Notes under the pieces: generated by a model | What the model saw: only the letters and a program-made list of their open reading frames with translations | What the model was told of the DNA's origin: nothing | Database searches by the model: none | Part shown: one piece after another, positions 50,221 to 62,974 of the stretch | How the letters are laid out: each line of letters starts with the position of its first letter | How positions within the stretch are numbered: the stretch's first letter is position 1 | Assembly (NCBI GenBank): GCA_000827265.1 | Contig: KN834750.1 | Coordinates: forward strand, 1,403,297-1,467,296 | Length of the DNA stretch: 64,000 bases | DNA from: Collybiopsis luxurians FD-317 M1 | Lineage: Eukaryota; Basidiomycota; Agaricomycetes; Agaricales; Omphalotaceae | Reading direction: 5' to 3' | Program-made: the position numbers and the translations under genes

Positions 50221-50487
50221 ACATTGTACGTATATACTGGATAACTGCACACTTGTAATATTTGTATACAATTTGTAATTCTATTTCCGCACCGACAATT
50301 CGGGGTCCAGGCAAGAGCTTGGAACCAGGTTAAATTCTCACGTCTTCTTTCGTCTGCGCTCTGAGGATGAGTCCCAGAGCGACTAGGCCACAGGTATACT
50401 CTATGTGACCTTGGAAGTTGGCTTTTGAAAATCACATGTAAAGCGCTGCAATGATGATGATACGCTGCCACATACAAACGGCTGTAT

Positions 50488-53400
50488 ATGGCTGTTCTTT
50501 CCAAACTTCGACCAAGTCTCATTCAGATTATCTTTGTTTTTCTTATTCTACGTTCTAGACTATTTACTCTTCCAAAAGCTACCCTTGAAAGGTTCAGTCT
50601 TTATTATGGCCTGCTTTTCGGTTACTAATACCCCGGCAGACTCAGAGATGCGACAGCTGGCAAGCGCCTTTCTTCCGCAGAATTGACGGCAGTTTTGCAG
50701 CAAATATTCGTCAAGGAACCGGACGGTTCCAAGACTTTGCTGGTGACGTATCGCAACAGGTTGGCCAAGGCGAGTTACAGGCACTACTTCCGTTTGCGCG
50801 ACTCTGAATCTTGCAATCAAGATTCCAATACGTGATACTCCGTCAGACGTCCTCGCTTCGAACGCCAAATTCTTTCCTCTCCGTTCCTCGGGCTCCAAAA
50901 AGTCCAAAGCCCTTCTCGATTCAAATTTTCTCCATGCCATTCGTTCGTTATTGTTCCGCATCGCCGTGCCCTCCTGGAAATCAAAGGAAGCCCTTATTCT
51001 CGCCTTCCATTCATTTTTCCTTGTTTCCCGCACTGTATTGAGCGTTGTCGTTGCACGATTAGATGGTATTATTGTGAGGGATTTGGTGAGAGATTATCCA
51101 CTATCGAAAATTCACATGTTAAACTGGCTTCGGTACCATAGGTTCGCGCTGATGCGCGTGGTTTCCTACGAGGATTAGCGCTTTGGTTTGCGTTGGCCGT
51201 TCCTAGCACATACACCAATGTCATGGTCAGTATCTATTCATGGAAGCGAAACCCCCACTAGAATGTCACTCAGATCAAACACCTGCAATCCACCCTCGCG
51301 CTACGCTTCCGTACGCGACTCACCAGATACATTCACGATCTGTATCTTTCCCGGTATCCTGATTTGAAGTATTACCGTCTTAGCCTCGGAGTTGGCGCGT
51401 CTTCTTCGGACAAACAAGACGATCAGTCAAGTGGAATCTCGGATGATACATCTGGAACCATTGAAGGAGTCGATCAGTATATCACGGCAGATGTTGAAGC
51501 ATGGGCTGAAGGAGTCAGCGGGATCTAGTCTGTAGTACTTGATATTTCTCATAATTTTTACTGACCGACTTCATCAGCGGGAATATCATGAAACCATCAT
51601 TGGATCTGGTTCTGTTTACGAGCCAGCTGAGCCGTTCTCTCGGACTCAGAGGGACACTGCTCCTTTTCGGAACGTACTATGCGACAGTAAGCTTCCATGC
51701 GCTTTGCTTGAGGTACCTCAACTTATATTTTGTCAGGTCCGCATCCTGAGAGCAGCTACACCGGCTTTTGGAAAGCTTGCGTCCATCGAGGCCAAACTCG
51801 AGGGCGATTACCGTGCTGGTATGGGCAGACTGGGACGAGAGGGCGAGGAAGTCGCGTCAGTATTAATATTTCCTTTAGTTTGTACAGCCGGTTCACAATT
51901 CCAAAGGTTCTATGATGGCGGTGCACGAGAAAGGGACATACTCACGGGGGCATACATGGCTTTGATAAAACACGTCAATTCCGTGTACAGAGTGCGTTTA
52001 TCCACTTACCTACGCGTGTCGAGTGCTCAGGAATCTTCAGACCCGAATTACATACGAAATCATCGAAGACTTCACGATCAAATATGCATGGTACTACTAC
52101 GTTTCACTTGGATTCTTTCTATTGAATAACCCCGATTTTACAGGTCTGCTGCGGGATACGGTTTAATTGCCGTACCCCTTCTGTTTACTCGCCGCCCACG
52201 TCCCACAGAGTCATCAGAGTCAGAGTCCGTCCCTTCCGTATCTTACAGCGGAAACGACGCAATAGCTTATCGCACCGAGACCTATATATCCAATCGGCGA
52301 CTTCTGCTCTCTCTGGCTGATGCGGGGGGAAGGCTGATGTATGCGTACAAAGATGTTTTAGAGCTAGCCGGGGTAACAGAGAGACTGTACACACTCGTGT
52401 CGAGTTTGTATGCCGTCAAATCTGCCTCTGGGCTTGCTCCGTCTCTAGATCACCCAGTCGATACTGATGGTATCATTGGCCTCGAAAACGTCGACGTTGG
52501 TGTTCCCAGTCACACAGCTGCATCCGAAGAATCTCGGTTGCTAGCCGATTTCGAAGAGGGTAGTGACTCTAGTGACAGTTTTGTCAATATTCCACCGTCA
52601 ACAATCCTTGTCCGCGACCTTTCGTTGTGGCTACGGGAAGGTTCCGGTGAGCATCTGCTGATTACTGGAAGCAATGGCGTGGGGAAGACCGCCGTAGCAA
52701 GGGTATTGGCTGGTTTGTGGGATCCGGCGAATAAGGATGGCAAGGTGCTCAGACCTCAATCGCTGATGGTTGTTCCACAAAGAGTGTACATGCCTGTAGG
52801 CACGCTTCTCGACCAAGTGATTTATCCAGACTCGTACGCGGACTTTTTGGAAAAAGGCATGAGTGTCGAACCTAAAGGCGATGGATCGGGAAATAGCATT
52901 CGGGAGATTTTGGAGAGCGTGTTCTTGTCGTATCTTCCCGAGCGAGAAGGAGGCTGGAGTACGCGGAAAGAATGGAGAGATGTGTTGAGTGGAGGAGAGA
53001 AACAAAGGGTTCGTTGCGCTTCTCTCTGCTTTGGATTTTCATGTCTCTGATATTTTGTACAAACAGATGGGGTTGGCGAGAGTGTTTTATCATCGACCAA
53101 AGTTTGCCATCTTGGATGAGTGCACTAGTGCGGTGTCCAGCGATGTCGAGGGTCGAATGTACGAACATGCCAAGTCGCTGGGTATCACCTTGATCACGAT
53201 CTCATTGAGGTATGTAGAATCACTTATCTAATGTTGAATTCTAATAAATTTTCTTTCTTGCAGACCTGCTCTTATGAAGTATCATACTCAAGTCCTCAAC
53301 CTCCTTGGCGACGGGACTGGCAGATGGACGTTAACACATATTGGTAAGGAGTCGGTATTCACGCCGATGGCAGAAGCGGACGGGGAAGAGGGAGTGCTGT

Positions 53401-53513
53401 TCTCTGGCATAAACCGTGAAATAATTTCGCTTGAACGGAAATTAAAGGAGGTTGAGGGGTGGGAGAAGAGATTGAAAGAGTTGGATACTCTATTGAAGGT
53501 TCAGGATTTGTAA
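50488..53513 (+). CDS. Peroxisomal ABCD half-transporter (PXA1/PXA2-like)
   Basis: ABC transporter of subfamily D importing long-chain acyl-CoA into peroxisomes for beta-oxidation. The ATG at 50488 opens a short membrane-proximal exon, spliced via an intron with a TACTAAT branch site to [19 protein letters not shown] and [16 protein letters not shown]. The membrane domain carries [16 protein letters not shown], the EAA-like loop, [19 protein letters not shown] and [11 protein letters not shown]. The nucleotide-binding domain has Walker [16 protein letters not shown]-loop VVPQRVYM, signature LSGGEKQR and Walker [13 protein letters not shown]. About nine introns, one GC-AG (50770-50821). It is a half-transporter, so it needs a dimer partner (Pxa1 with Pxa2), which is not seen here. 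Confidence 0.93.
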
Positions 53514-53591
53514 CAGCATATACTTATACACGAATGTATTTAATTGCACCTGATTGAAAAGCGGGATGAAAGGTTAATCGATGATACATAG

Positions 53592-53607
53592 TAACTAACT
53601 AACTAAC
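53592..53607. repeat. (TAAC)4 microsatellite
   Basis: Four tandem TAAC units sit just downstream of the ABCD transporter's stop codon. Confidence 0.8.
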
Positions 53608-53801
53608 TAGTCATTGAAGAGGCCTATTGGGTCCGCTATCGGAATGATACCACTTGGGGAATGGCTAGCTGCTAGTCCATATCTCCATAGCTTGTAGCAC
53701 CGGTTAATTCGCAGTCTTGGATCAGCTGGTTTTCGTATAATATTCCACAGAAAAATGGAATACCCCATGCTTTTTCCCTCTCAGACACAGACACGACCGC
53801 G

Positions 53802-55132
53802 ATGACCCCAGAGGAGACGGTACTTTTATCAGACTTCGGTACCTCGCTGTTATATCAAATCGCTGCCCTCATTTGCAGCTCAACGTTATATGGTGAGTTT
53901 AGCTGAAAATCAAACCTTCAAGATCAAGAATATTGACCCCTTAGGTATATATCTGCTCATGGCTTTCGTTTCATTCTATCTACTCGTGTACGTTTGGTAA
54001 ATCAACGTTGACGTTCTCTCACAATTCTCTCTGTAGCCGACGAGGAACATCCAATCGTCCTCGACAAATCCTCCTGACCTGCCTCGCATTTGTCTTACTT
54101 ACCGATACGTGGGTTTTCATCAACAAATGTGCCGCCAACCTCATCGAGATTTGGGCGGCTATTGCACGCATACATCCTCCCGGAGATCTGACCGCACAAA
54201 TTGAGGATGGTGTGGCTACGCTTGTTCCTTTCCAGTACATTGCCAATTGGCCTGTGACGTTTAATGTAAGTGGCAGAACATGACTGAGTCTGAAGGTCAT
54301 TCATTTAGGTCGTTTAGCTTCTCGTTAGCGACTGTATCGTCGCGTGGAGAGTTTGGGTTATTTGGAATGAATATAAACTGATAAAAGGGTGCCTGGCTCT
54401 CCTCGTCAGTGCTAATATCGGTCAGTCTCTAACCTCAAGCAAACTGCGAAAGCTCCGGTTCTTCTCCTCACTCCTCCATTTCAGTTGTAAACATCCTGGA
54501 CTGTATATTCGATGACCTCGCGGTGGCATCATTTTGGAATACCTCTAGATGGGATTCGGCTGCTGCGTTTCTCTCGTTAGGCTTGAATTTCGTTGCAACC
54601 GTACTTATAGCATTCAAAGTATGGTAAGCATGAAATCACCGAACGAAGAGAGCTCCATGTTCTGCTTTTTTACCTTCTTTTCAATTAGGCGTTTCCGAGT
54701 GACAATGAAAAGCAAGTTTGACCATCATTGGACCCCGGTGGAAAACATTCTATTATTCTTGGTTGAATCCGGAGCAGTATACTGTGGATTACAGGTACGA
54801 GAGAATTATGTTTTGGTCGTGTGTTGTGGCTTCATCTGATATTTTTGGTTACATTCCGGTGCCACCAGCTTATATACGCGATCCTGATCACCTTGACCGT
54901 GACTTCGACTGGCATCACGCCCTTGAATATTGCCAAATCGATGATAATCGAGTTTTTCATTGGTGCTTCCGTGAGTGCGCGCAAACGAAAACCTTGATAT
55001 TATATCTTAACCTCCTGCTCTTGTTAGGCTCTGTACCCAGTTAGCGTGGTCATCATTGTCGAACGATCGTGGTCAACGCTAGACAGAAAATCTGAAGAAA
55101 AGGCTGCAAAAAGGACGGTTGGCGGATTTTAA
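53802..55132 (+). CDS. Multi-helix membrane protein of an Agaricomycete family
   Basis: A predicted seven-helix protein of about 330 residues, spliced from eight or nine exons. The ATG at 53802 gives MTPEETVLLSDFGTSLLYQ, then IYLLMAFVSFYLLV, an RRGTSNRPRQILL loop, FVLLTDTWVFINKCAANL, the intracellular-loop-like VSDCIVAWRVWVIW, ALLVSANIVVNILDC, SLGLNFVATVLIAFKVWRF, LLFLVESGAVYCGLQLIYAIL and ALYPVSVVIIVERSW before a basic tail. The family is common in mushroom-forming fungi and resembles neither STE3 receptors nor rhodopsins by motif; its function is unknown. It lies 288 nt after the ABCD transporter. Confidence 0.78.
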
Positions 55133-55796
55133 TTTCAGTTTTACTTCCAGTTTGCATGGTTAGTAATGTACGATACATAAGGAAATCATCGCTCCTTACC
55201 TACCCTGAAGGCTGACCATCTTGAGTTCAGGTTAGCGTTCTCGAAAGGCAACTAGTTTGGATTCCTTGCATATCCTCCAGAAACCCCGATATCGATTTGC
55301 TTTCCAAATTCGCATCCTCGAATACATATGCCTACGCAATAGCGCTACATACAATAAGGTCAATCCTTGAAAGACAGGATTACAACAGTAGCAAGTAAAG
55401 AAAGAAGATTAAATATAGTACATACGTATATTCTCAAGTTGTACAACATATATGCAGCGTACATAATCGTGTAGGAAGGAGGTAAAGGAGTGGATAGAAC
55501 AAATAACTGTCATGATGGGCTATCGGAGAGTGCATGCATGGGGTATGTACAAATTGACGGGAATAAATGCGTAATGCGACAAGGAGACCCAGGACCAAGA
55601 ATAGATATTTAGAAATAGAGCTGATAAGAAAGAGAGCAAAGCACGCATGCCATGATGCCCAAATCCGGTCGTTTCAGGATGTAATACTGACGGGTCGGAG
55701 GCAAAACCGTAAGTGCACGTATGCAGGATGTTAAGGCAGCGTAGCACTACATTCTCTAGCAGATTATGAATTCCCAAAGTTGTTGTCGCCAGCTGG
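55133..55796. other. Convergent spacer, no gene seen
   Basis: Contains the 3' ends of the 7-TM gene (+) and the AMSH-like gene (-). The minus ORF at 55520-55810 shows no homology and is probably chance. Confidence 0.5.
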
Positions 55797-57962
55797 CTAC
55801 CGAATGTCAACGATCTCCAAAGTAAGATCTTTCATCTGTACGTGTCCTCTTTCGGCATCCTAGGATGATTGAGTACTGCGTTTGTACATAACGAAATAAT
55901 AAGTACTCACCGTATATATAGGTGCATCTGGATGAGGATGAAAAGCTTCCTTCGTCTCGCAGGACAAGATCAGACTTAGACCGGGAGGATCAGTGAGTCG
56001 GAAGATGCCAAAGCTACGGGGGACCAGTTAGTTCACCATGCCCATTGGAACGGATACATAAATTCTTACTTTGGTACACTGCTTGGCGCACAAACCACCG
56101 CAAACGATTCAGGTAACATGCACTGGAAGCCCGAATGGGTATGAAGGTCTACAGATGACATGAAACATGATTGGGAGGGATGGGTATGAATCTGGAGAAA
56201 GAGAATTAAAACATATCGAGGAATCTCTTAATTATAATTGACTCACCCAACCAAGGGTGATCAGCCCTCTCTCCTCAGTGACCTGTAATATCAACTCTTC
56301 CTCGTCCATTGTACATGTATCGCTCGTTGAGTGTTGCTTCGGTATCAAAAGCGTAGTGACAACAAATTTCCCTCGTATATCTTTACCTAATAATAATCCG
56401 CAGGTTTCCCGATCACGCGACGTGTTGACTTTGGCGATAGTTAGGAAACGGGGGAGGCAGTCGCGAGGGAGAAGAACCGTTTTCAGGCCATTAGATGGCG
56501 GTAAAGTAGAAGAGGAAGCAAATGAAGTCGAGGGCCTGGATTCGGACGGAATAGGCGGAGGATTCCCTGGGTCGGGGACGGACCCATACGGAGGCTGAGA
56601 GGGAGGTTGAGGAAGAGGATGATAATTTTCTCTCTGGGGAGGATTATTATAGCTGTAATGATTCACAGGGGTTGGCCATGAGATTGAGGACTGCAGAAAC
56701 ATAGAATCCTGCGAGGGTCTATATCCTTGACTCTTTTGATGTCCATTCATCAGTTTAGGATATTCGATTCGGTCCGGCGGGGGAGGAGACATGGTCGTTA
56801 CAGGTGGGGGATAATTACTAGTCAGAAAAAAATCATGGAAATCAGAACAACTCAAAATAAAATGAGGCGAAAATAGAAGGATCTTCAAGTGAGAATAGCA
56901 ATCATAATCACGATCAAGCAGAAAGAATGATCAAGATGAGATCGTCAGATGTACTCACCTCCTCGAAGTTCTGGCAGGCGTCGCGTACCTCGGCATCAAT
57001 CCTAGCCCGTTCTCGTGTTCAGAATCAGTAGAGTCGTCTTCAAATCGCGAGGGGTTCTCAAGGGGTAAAATCAAGGGACCCTGCTGGGATATAGTCCGGG
57101 TATACATATTAGGTTGCGATACCGGTGGGGGCTGATAGGATGACGGTAAGGATAATGGCGCGGAACCGGATTCCCTCGATGCAGCATGATACAACGTTAC
57201 AGAAGGTGATAATGACGAAGTGGTTGTTGTAGACATAGAATGAGAAGGGGCAGGCATACTAGAGTAAGATTGTACTGCAGGAGCCGATGAATGTGACCGT
57301 AATCTATTGTCCTGCCGCTGGCTAGGAGTAGAAGAAATCCCCGCTGCGGTTCTCGCGGATTGCACAGCCGAATTCGCTGCAGACGGAATGGACGGACTCG
57401 GTGACTGCGCCGCTGGCGTAGGTACCTGCTGCCTGCGCCTAGCTAAATCAGCTTCCTCCTGCGCCCGCCTAGCTTCTTCTGCAATTATCCGGTCGTACTC
57501 TTCCTGCGTCGGAGGGGGTGTATCACCTCTATCTGGATGTTGCGCAGACCATTTTTCGAATCGATCTAAGAGTACAGGCTTCAAGTGGCCTAGGTTATCG
57601 AGGATTTCTTGTCCGTTCTACGAAGCAACGTGAATAGGAATCAACGAGATGGCAAAGACAGTGAAACATACCAGCGATAAATTGTGCCTTTGAATGCCAG
57701 ACAGCGCAGTATTATAATCTCGATGAGAGGGTAATTTCTCCAGCACAATCGAAGCACTTCTAGCAAAAGCCACGAAAGCTTCTTCTAATTCCCCATTATT
57801 TACATGATCTTTGGCTTCCTTGCGGTACTTTTCTGCGAGACGCAGGTAGTATTTGAAGGAACCGTTTTCGTCCCAGCTAGTTTGTTGAGCCCGAGCAGCA
57901 AGCTCGGATATCATTAGAGGTCGGGTAGGACGATAAGTATGAGGATGAGGAGGTTTCGACAT
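55797..57962 (-). CDS. AMSH-like JAMM deubiquitinase
   Basis: Zn2+-dependent endosomal deubiquitinase specific for Lys63 chains by family. The ATG at 57962 starts [17 protein letters not shown], leading to a USP8/AMSH-type helical domain ([31 protein letters not shown]), a long Pro/Ser/Gln-rich linker (including [19 protein letters not shown]), and the JAMM domain: [55 protein letters not shown] across an intron, then FAVVCAPS and [12 protein letters not shown]. The EH...HxH...D zinc ligands are recognisable (Glu in RETCG, His-X-His, Asp after SSV). It ends TLEIVDIR at 55797. Intact. Confidence 0.92.
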
Positions 57963-58718
57963 GATAAAAGTACAAAGTCAAGTCAAGTAACTGTGCAAGT
58001 TAATGAAGTAGCGCTTAATGCAGTATTTACACGTGGTCATTCAATTCAGTGTCCTCCGCCCGTCCGAGCTCCCGCTCAATCCCCGGTCTCTAGAAAATCA
58101 TCCCTGGTACGTTACTTTATACTCGGCTGGTGGCACTGGCAACCGCTGTATCTTACTGCTAACATTCACAACTGTCAAACAAAAGAGCCAGTGAAAAAAG
58201 AACTTCGTTTGAGAAAATTGGATAACCATGGTGATTTGCGCAACTCGGACGAAATCGAGGTATATGCCAGCTTAGGCTACAGACAGCACCCTCAAAGGAA
58301 CGGCTTTCCGTACAGCAATGTATGTTATACCAGAATCGGCCTCATTGAGTGACGTGCCAAATCTAGAGCTCAACGTTAACATCAGTCGAAAATTCACGTG
58401 AGGTATGCGTGCAGTGCGAGCGCGCGTCTTGATCTCGCTCGCCTTCAAGTATCAACAAGAAAAAAAGGCATGCATATACAGAGGATTACAATACAGTTAA
58501 AAAAAAAGATCTACAGTTACATGAGTGTACATACAATAACTATACCGAAGTCTATGCCACAGCTAAATTTTAATATATCATATGGATAAATGCACATGCT
58601 GAATGCTCAATGATGAAAGAAATCGCTTTACATATGTATAAGCAGAAAAAAGTTGACTCAAATAAGTATACGCACTAACAGCCACGAACCACGAAACATC
58701 CCAATCCATGACTCAGCC
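57963..58718. other. Spacer between AMSH-like and RBR ligase genes
   Basis: Holds the AMSH-like gene's promoter and the ligase gene's 3' end. The plus ORF 57939-58352 overlaps the AMSH-like start and shows no family motif. Confidence 0.5.
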
Positions 58719-61700
58719 TCACAGCCCATCCGCATCAAACGCATTCCCAATCCCCCCATGCTCTGCCCGCATATGGCTGTAGATCCCATCACCTCCAGGG
58801 AACGTCCCCATACAAACCCAGCATATATGCGTCCGACAACGAATACACGTAACATGATTACACCCTTCCGCTCTCTCGATAGGAGCCCTGCACGAAGGGC
58901 AATTCTTCACATTATGAGTTTTGGCCCATTCATTGAACAGCCGGTCCCCGCCGTCGCGATCAGGACAATCCAAACCGTCATGCTGTTCGACGTGACATTG
59001 CGGACAGATCCGCAACAGACAGGACGGGCACTGCAGAACGTTGCCGCTTGGAGCTGGGCGGTACACTTGCATGCAATCTGGGGAAGGACAATAATGAAAC
59101 TCTTGCGGACGTTCGTGAATGTAGGCTTCGAAAGCGGCTTCGACAAGAGCGTCAAATTCACCTAGAGAAAGGACCTGGCGAGCTACGGAGATGGGAATGG
59201 GGATGGAGCAGCGGTCATCGTCCCCCAGACATGTCAATGGGAAACATTTGCCATCAATCGCAGATTGCAGGTAGCTGACGAGACAAGTGCGACAATAGCT
59301 GTGCTTGCACTGAGATAACATAACAGGACAGTCAACCTCGCCCAAACAGACCGGACAGGACGCAACATTGCGTCGTAATTGTGGAAATTGCTTGCGTTGA
59401 ACATTTTGAACAGCTTGGAGAGCAATACGAAACTCGTGGTCCTGGCCGCTCACCACCAGCCGACGATTCCAAAAGTCCAGGTATACCTTATCATGCCCCA
59501 GTCTTTCAGAAAGATCGGAGAACTTGTAGCGAATAAAAGGTCCAAGAAGGTGTCCGAGGAAGAGATATCGCCTTTCGCGCACCGAAAGCTCAGCGACCTT
59601 TTCAATCAAGATAGCTTTGACCATTTGACGGAGCTTGGCTTGACCAAATAACGTGATTCTCCGCCTATGGACATCCTCCCGAATGCTCAATCCAAGATGA
59701 TCAATCTCGAGCTGCCTGAGATACACTTTACCAGCGGCGAGACCGAAAAACCTGTCCCAAAGTATCTCGCCGTTATTACGAACGATTTCGCCTCCGCGAA
59801 GCTTTTCAAACTCTGCCTTCAAGTGACCCAGATCCTTGCGGTCAACAGCTGATAACTTGACCGAGACGGACTGTGCGCCACTAGGAGCGACTGTAAGAGT
59901 AATACCTGGAAAAGCTTCTCGCCGCAGTCGCTCGCGGAAAATAGAGATATCTTCAGCGATGTTCTTAAATTTCTCTGCAGGAATGGAGTATGATAGTGTT
60001 TGCATGTGATAAGCAAAGATACGCGTCCTGCCTGTGCACGTGGGCTTTCGGAGATGTAGAAGCGTGCAAGCATCCTTAGCAGCAGAAGGAGTAGGGAAAT
60101 AGACCCAGGCGCGAACCATGCCATCGCGGTAAGGAGGCGGGAGAACATCGAAGCTAATGATTTCAATTCCACTTGTGTCGAGCTTCCACCGGAGAAAAAC
60201 CGCAACGTCATCTACCGAAGTATAGTTGGGCATGTCCCACATCATATCCAGAGGACTGGCATATTTGAACATGTGTCCTTTTTTCGTGTTGATGGGAAGG
60301 TTTCGAAAGCGAACAGTGTAAGCCGCCATTTGAGGGAGCCCGGTATAGATATGGGCAGAGATGTATGTTGTTGAGTACGCGGCTTTGGCGATGGCAATGG
60401 CTTTTTTCGCTCGTTCCTCGGTGGGATAACCAGCGTAGCCTACGATACTCGGTGCCTCCCACTCGATCCGAATGGCATTGTCCTGAAGTGTGGCGCTGCG
60501 ACCACCAGCAGTATTGACAGGAAGCTGCGTGGATATGATAGAACCCCATTGCTTTGTCCCATTGAGGCTGACATTGGCATTGCGAGCTTCGATGTTATTG
60601 GAAAAACGGACGCGAGCGCGCTGGAAACCTCGGCCGCTACCATGGTCCAAGGCGATGTCCTGTATGGTACCATGTTTTGACAGTAATCGAGAAATTTCAC
60701 ACTCCAAGGTTCCTGTCGGAATATTGTTAACATACAACCAGGGTGTTTCGAAGCCAGTAACGATTTCCTGAATGCTGAAACCAGCACTAAGCTTGATACG
60801 AATGTGGTCATGCACATTGGCCATGAAATATGTAGGTGGTGGGGCAGGCCGCGTATCCTGCAGAATATTGCCTTAGACGCAATGAGAACGGTCTGTATGA
60901 GATTGAACTCACTGCACAAGTGTAATCGTACTCCAAGTCACCATGGACATAAAAACAGCTATAACCTCGCTCGCAAGTTCCTCTAAGCCATCTCCAGCAC
61001 GTTTCGAAACTTCGGGGAGGAGGACGTTTGACGGGGACGTTAGAAAGTGTAGAGCTGGAACTCAAAGAAGAGGTCTGAAAACAGGCAGACGAATAAGCTT
61101 AAGGATTTTCTGGGAAAGGACATACTAACGGAAGTCTCTGAGCTCTCACTGGCCGAATCCAACCAGATGCTCGCGTCTGTTTCGCAGCTCCACTTATCCA
61201 CGTTCAAGCTTGGATCAAGCCACTGGCGCATGTCTGTTTCGCTGGTCCATTTGGAGGGATCGGGATCTGGGTCAAGCCAAACACGAGCGTAAGATTCACA
61301 ATCCTCTTTGCTGGGGAGCATGATCCCGGGGTCAGAATCACTAGATCCAAGTTTTACAGTTGCTTTTGTCGGCTTCGTAAACGGATTGCAAATTGCCGAG
61401 TCAAGACGTGTTGTCTAGGAATAGGTAAATCGACAAAATAAAATTCAAACTTCAGACATTACCAGCCGTAGTGACGACGACCCTGCGTCGCTCTGAAATG
61501 ATGGCTGCGGAATTTTGACTTTGGGGGAAGGTTCGCGAGGGTCTGTTGAACTATTTGAAATGGAGGGTGGTATAAGGTGGATACGAAGGCAGCGGTGTGC
61601 CATACGACAACGGCCGTCGATAAATGAAAGGCAAGCTTGGTTAATTTTTCCTTCTGTGTCAGCCACCTAGTAGAAATATCAGCGACATTAAATCGGTGAG

Positions 61701-62481
61701 CGGCATTACAACTTTACTTCGGGATTCTGGCCCTTGAAAACATCCCGCAAAACCTTTTCATTTGTCTACTCAACAAGTAAGCAAAGAAGAAACAACGTAA
61801 ATGTTGGTGGGCCCTACCTGATCGAGGGTATCGAAGATATGTATATGTTTACACGATTTGCCCCAATCACAAAAACCCCGTGAAAACACTCTGCAAATTT
61901 CAGATGTTCTACGTCGCGTTCGAATTTCCTGGAGCCGGTATAGGTCAATCTTGGTCGGCATTGGAGGAAGAGCAGCTGTGCTGACAATTTCGCGTCCGCT
62001 CTCTTTTCTGTGAGATTCCGTCGGAAGCTCCGGTGATGGTGTTTTCTTGAGGCAGAGTTTGAGAACTGAGACATGGAATGCTACAGTTATTAAGACATGA
62101 CATACCTGTAGAGAGACCTGGCCTATTATTTTCTGCATTCCAAAACGATCAATATAGATTCCAACCTGCGGTTTTTCGAGTTTGGAAGGCGGTTCAAGAC
62201 CAGTTACCATAGCTGTATCGTTGACTCCTAGCGCCGATTCTATGGCAGACTGAGTCTTGAGGTCGGGTTTTGTTGATCGAGTAACTGCTAAATTGCGTCG
62301 CGGCATCTGTTGCACATTTGTTAAATACATTATACACGAGGTCAAGCGCAACATAGCTCACTTTGGCTCCATATTTTGAGCTATCTAAATTTCTAATCTG
62401 CCTTTGACTGGAGGAGGAGCTTGAAGGTGTACTGAAGGTGGTAACAGTGGTTGAGCCTTGCGAATTCCAAGCTTTAGACAT
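58719..62481 (-). CDS. Triple-CCCH RBR E3 ubiquitin ligase
   Basis: Multi-exon gene of about 1,100 residues. From the ATG at 62481 (MSKAWNSQGS), disordered Ser-rich sequence precedes three CCCH fingers of spacing C-x7-C-x5-C-x3-H: CRVFSRGFCDWGKSCKHIH (about 61875), CLSFIDGRCRMAHRCLRIH (about 61600) and CWRWLRGTCERGYSCFYVH (about 60990). Between the second and third lies a W-L-D repeat. The large last exon adds an RRM-like segment (PWLYVNNIPTGTL) and the RBR module: RING1 CPVCLGEVDCPVMLSQCKH, IBR CPSPDCMQ...CPQCHVEQ and RING2 CPSCRAPIERAEGCNHVTC, whose GC-NH cysteine is the likely catalytic residue. RNA-binding fingers with an ubiquitin ligase suggest RNA-linked ubiquitination. It ends at 58719. 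Confidence 0.88.
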
Positions 62482-62974
62482 TGGAATTGGAATTTGGGGT
62501 TTGACAGCGGGAGGTATCTCTGAATATTCTGTAGTTGATAAAAAGTTACCCCAGTGTTGCGGTGAGTTGGTAATGAAGAGACGGATGGGGTAAAGGAGAA
62601 GATTTGGGGACAAGTCACCAGAAGAAAAGTGGGAAATTGCTAAGCGCTCAAGTTATTTTCATAAGCTTCTGACGGAGTGGGTAAATCCGCGACTCGACTC
62701 GACTCAATTCAATTCAAAGCCTTGTGAAATTGTCGCAGGGCAAGTTCCACGGGTGCAACGCATATACTGTCGAATCAAATCGCGAGCAATATCCTTGACT
62801 AGGTAAGTATCGGGACCGGGGTCTACAGCCTCAGAGACTAGACGCAAGCGCGAGCACGTGATATGACGCCATATCTAGATTATCAAAAAATATCATCTGA
62901 GTAAACTTGTTTGACGGAATCTCTGCGTCGCTCCCTGGATTCGTAATCACTCAGACTCTCTATCTTGAACCACC
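62482..62974. other. Divergent promoter between RBR ligase and MnSOD
   Basis: The two genes diverge across 493 nt. GATA-like sites and an ATATC-rich patch occur near 62870-62900. No ORF of note. Confidence 0.45.

Noticed and set aside
53802..55132. STE3-type pheromone receptor
   Set aside because: The helices lack the recognisable STE3 motifs and the intron pattern and sequence fit another Agaricomycete membrane family.
57939..58352. Plus-strand ORF over the AMSH-like start
   Set aside because: Antisense at its 5' end and no recognisable motif; probably chance.
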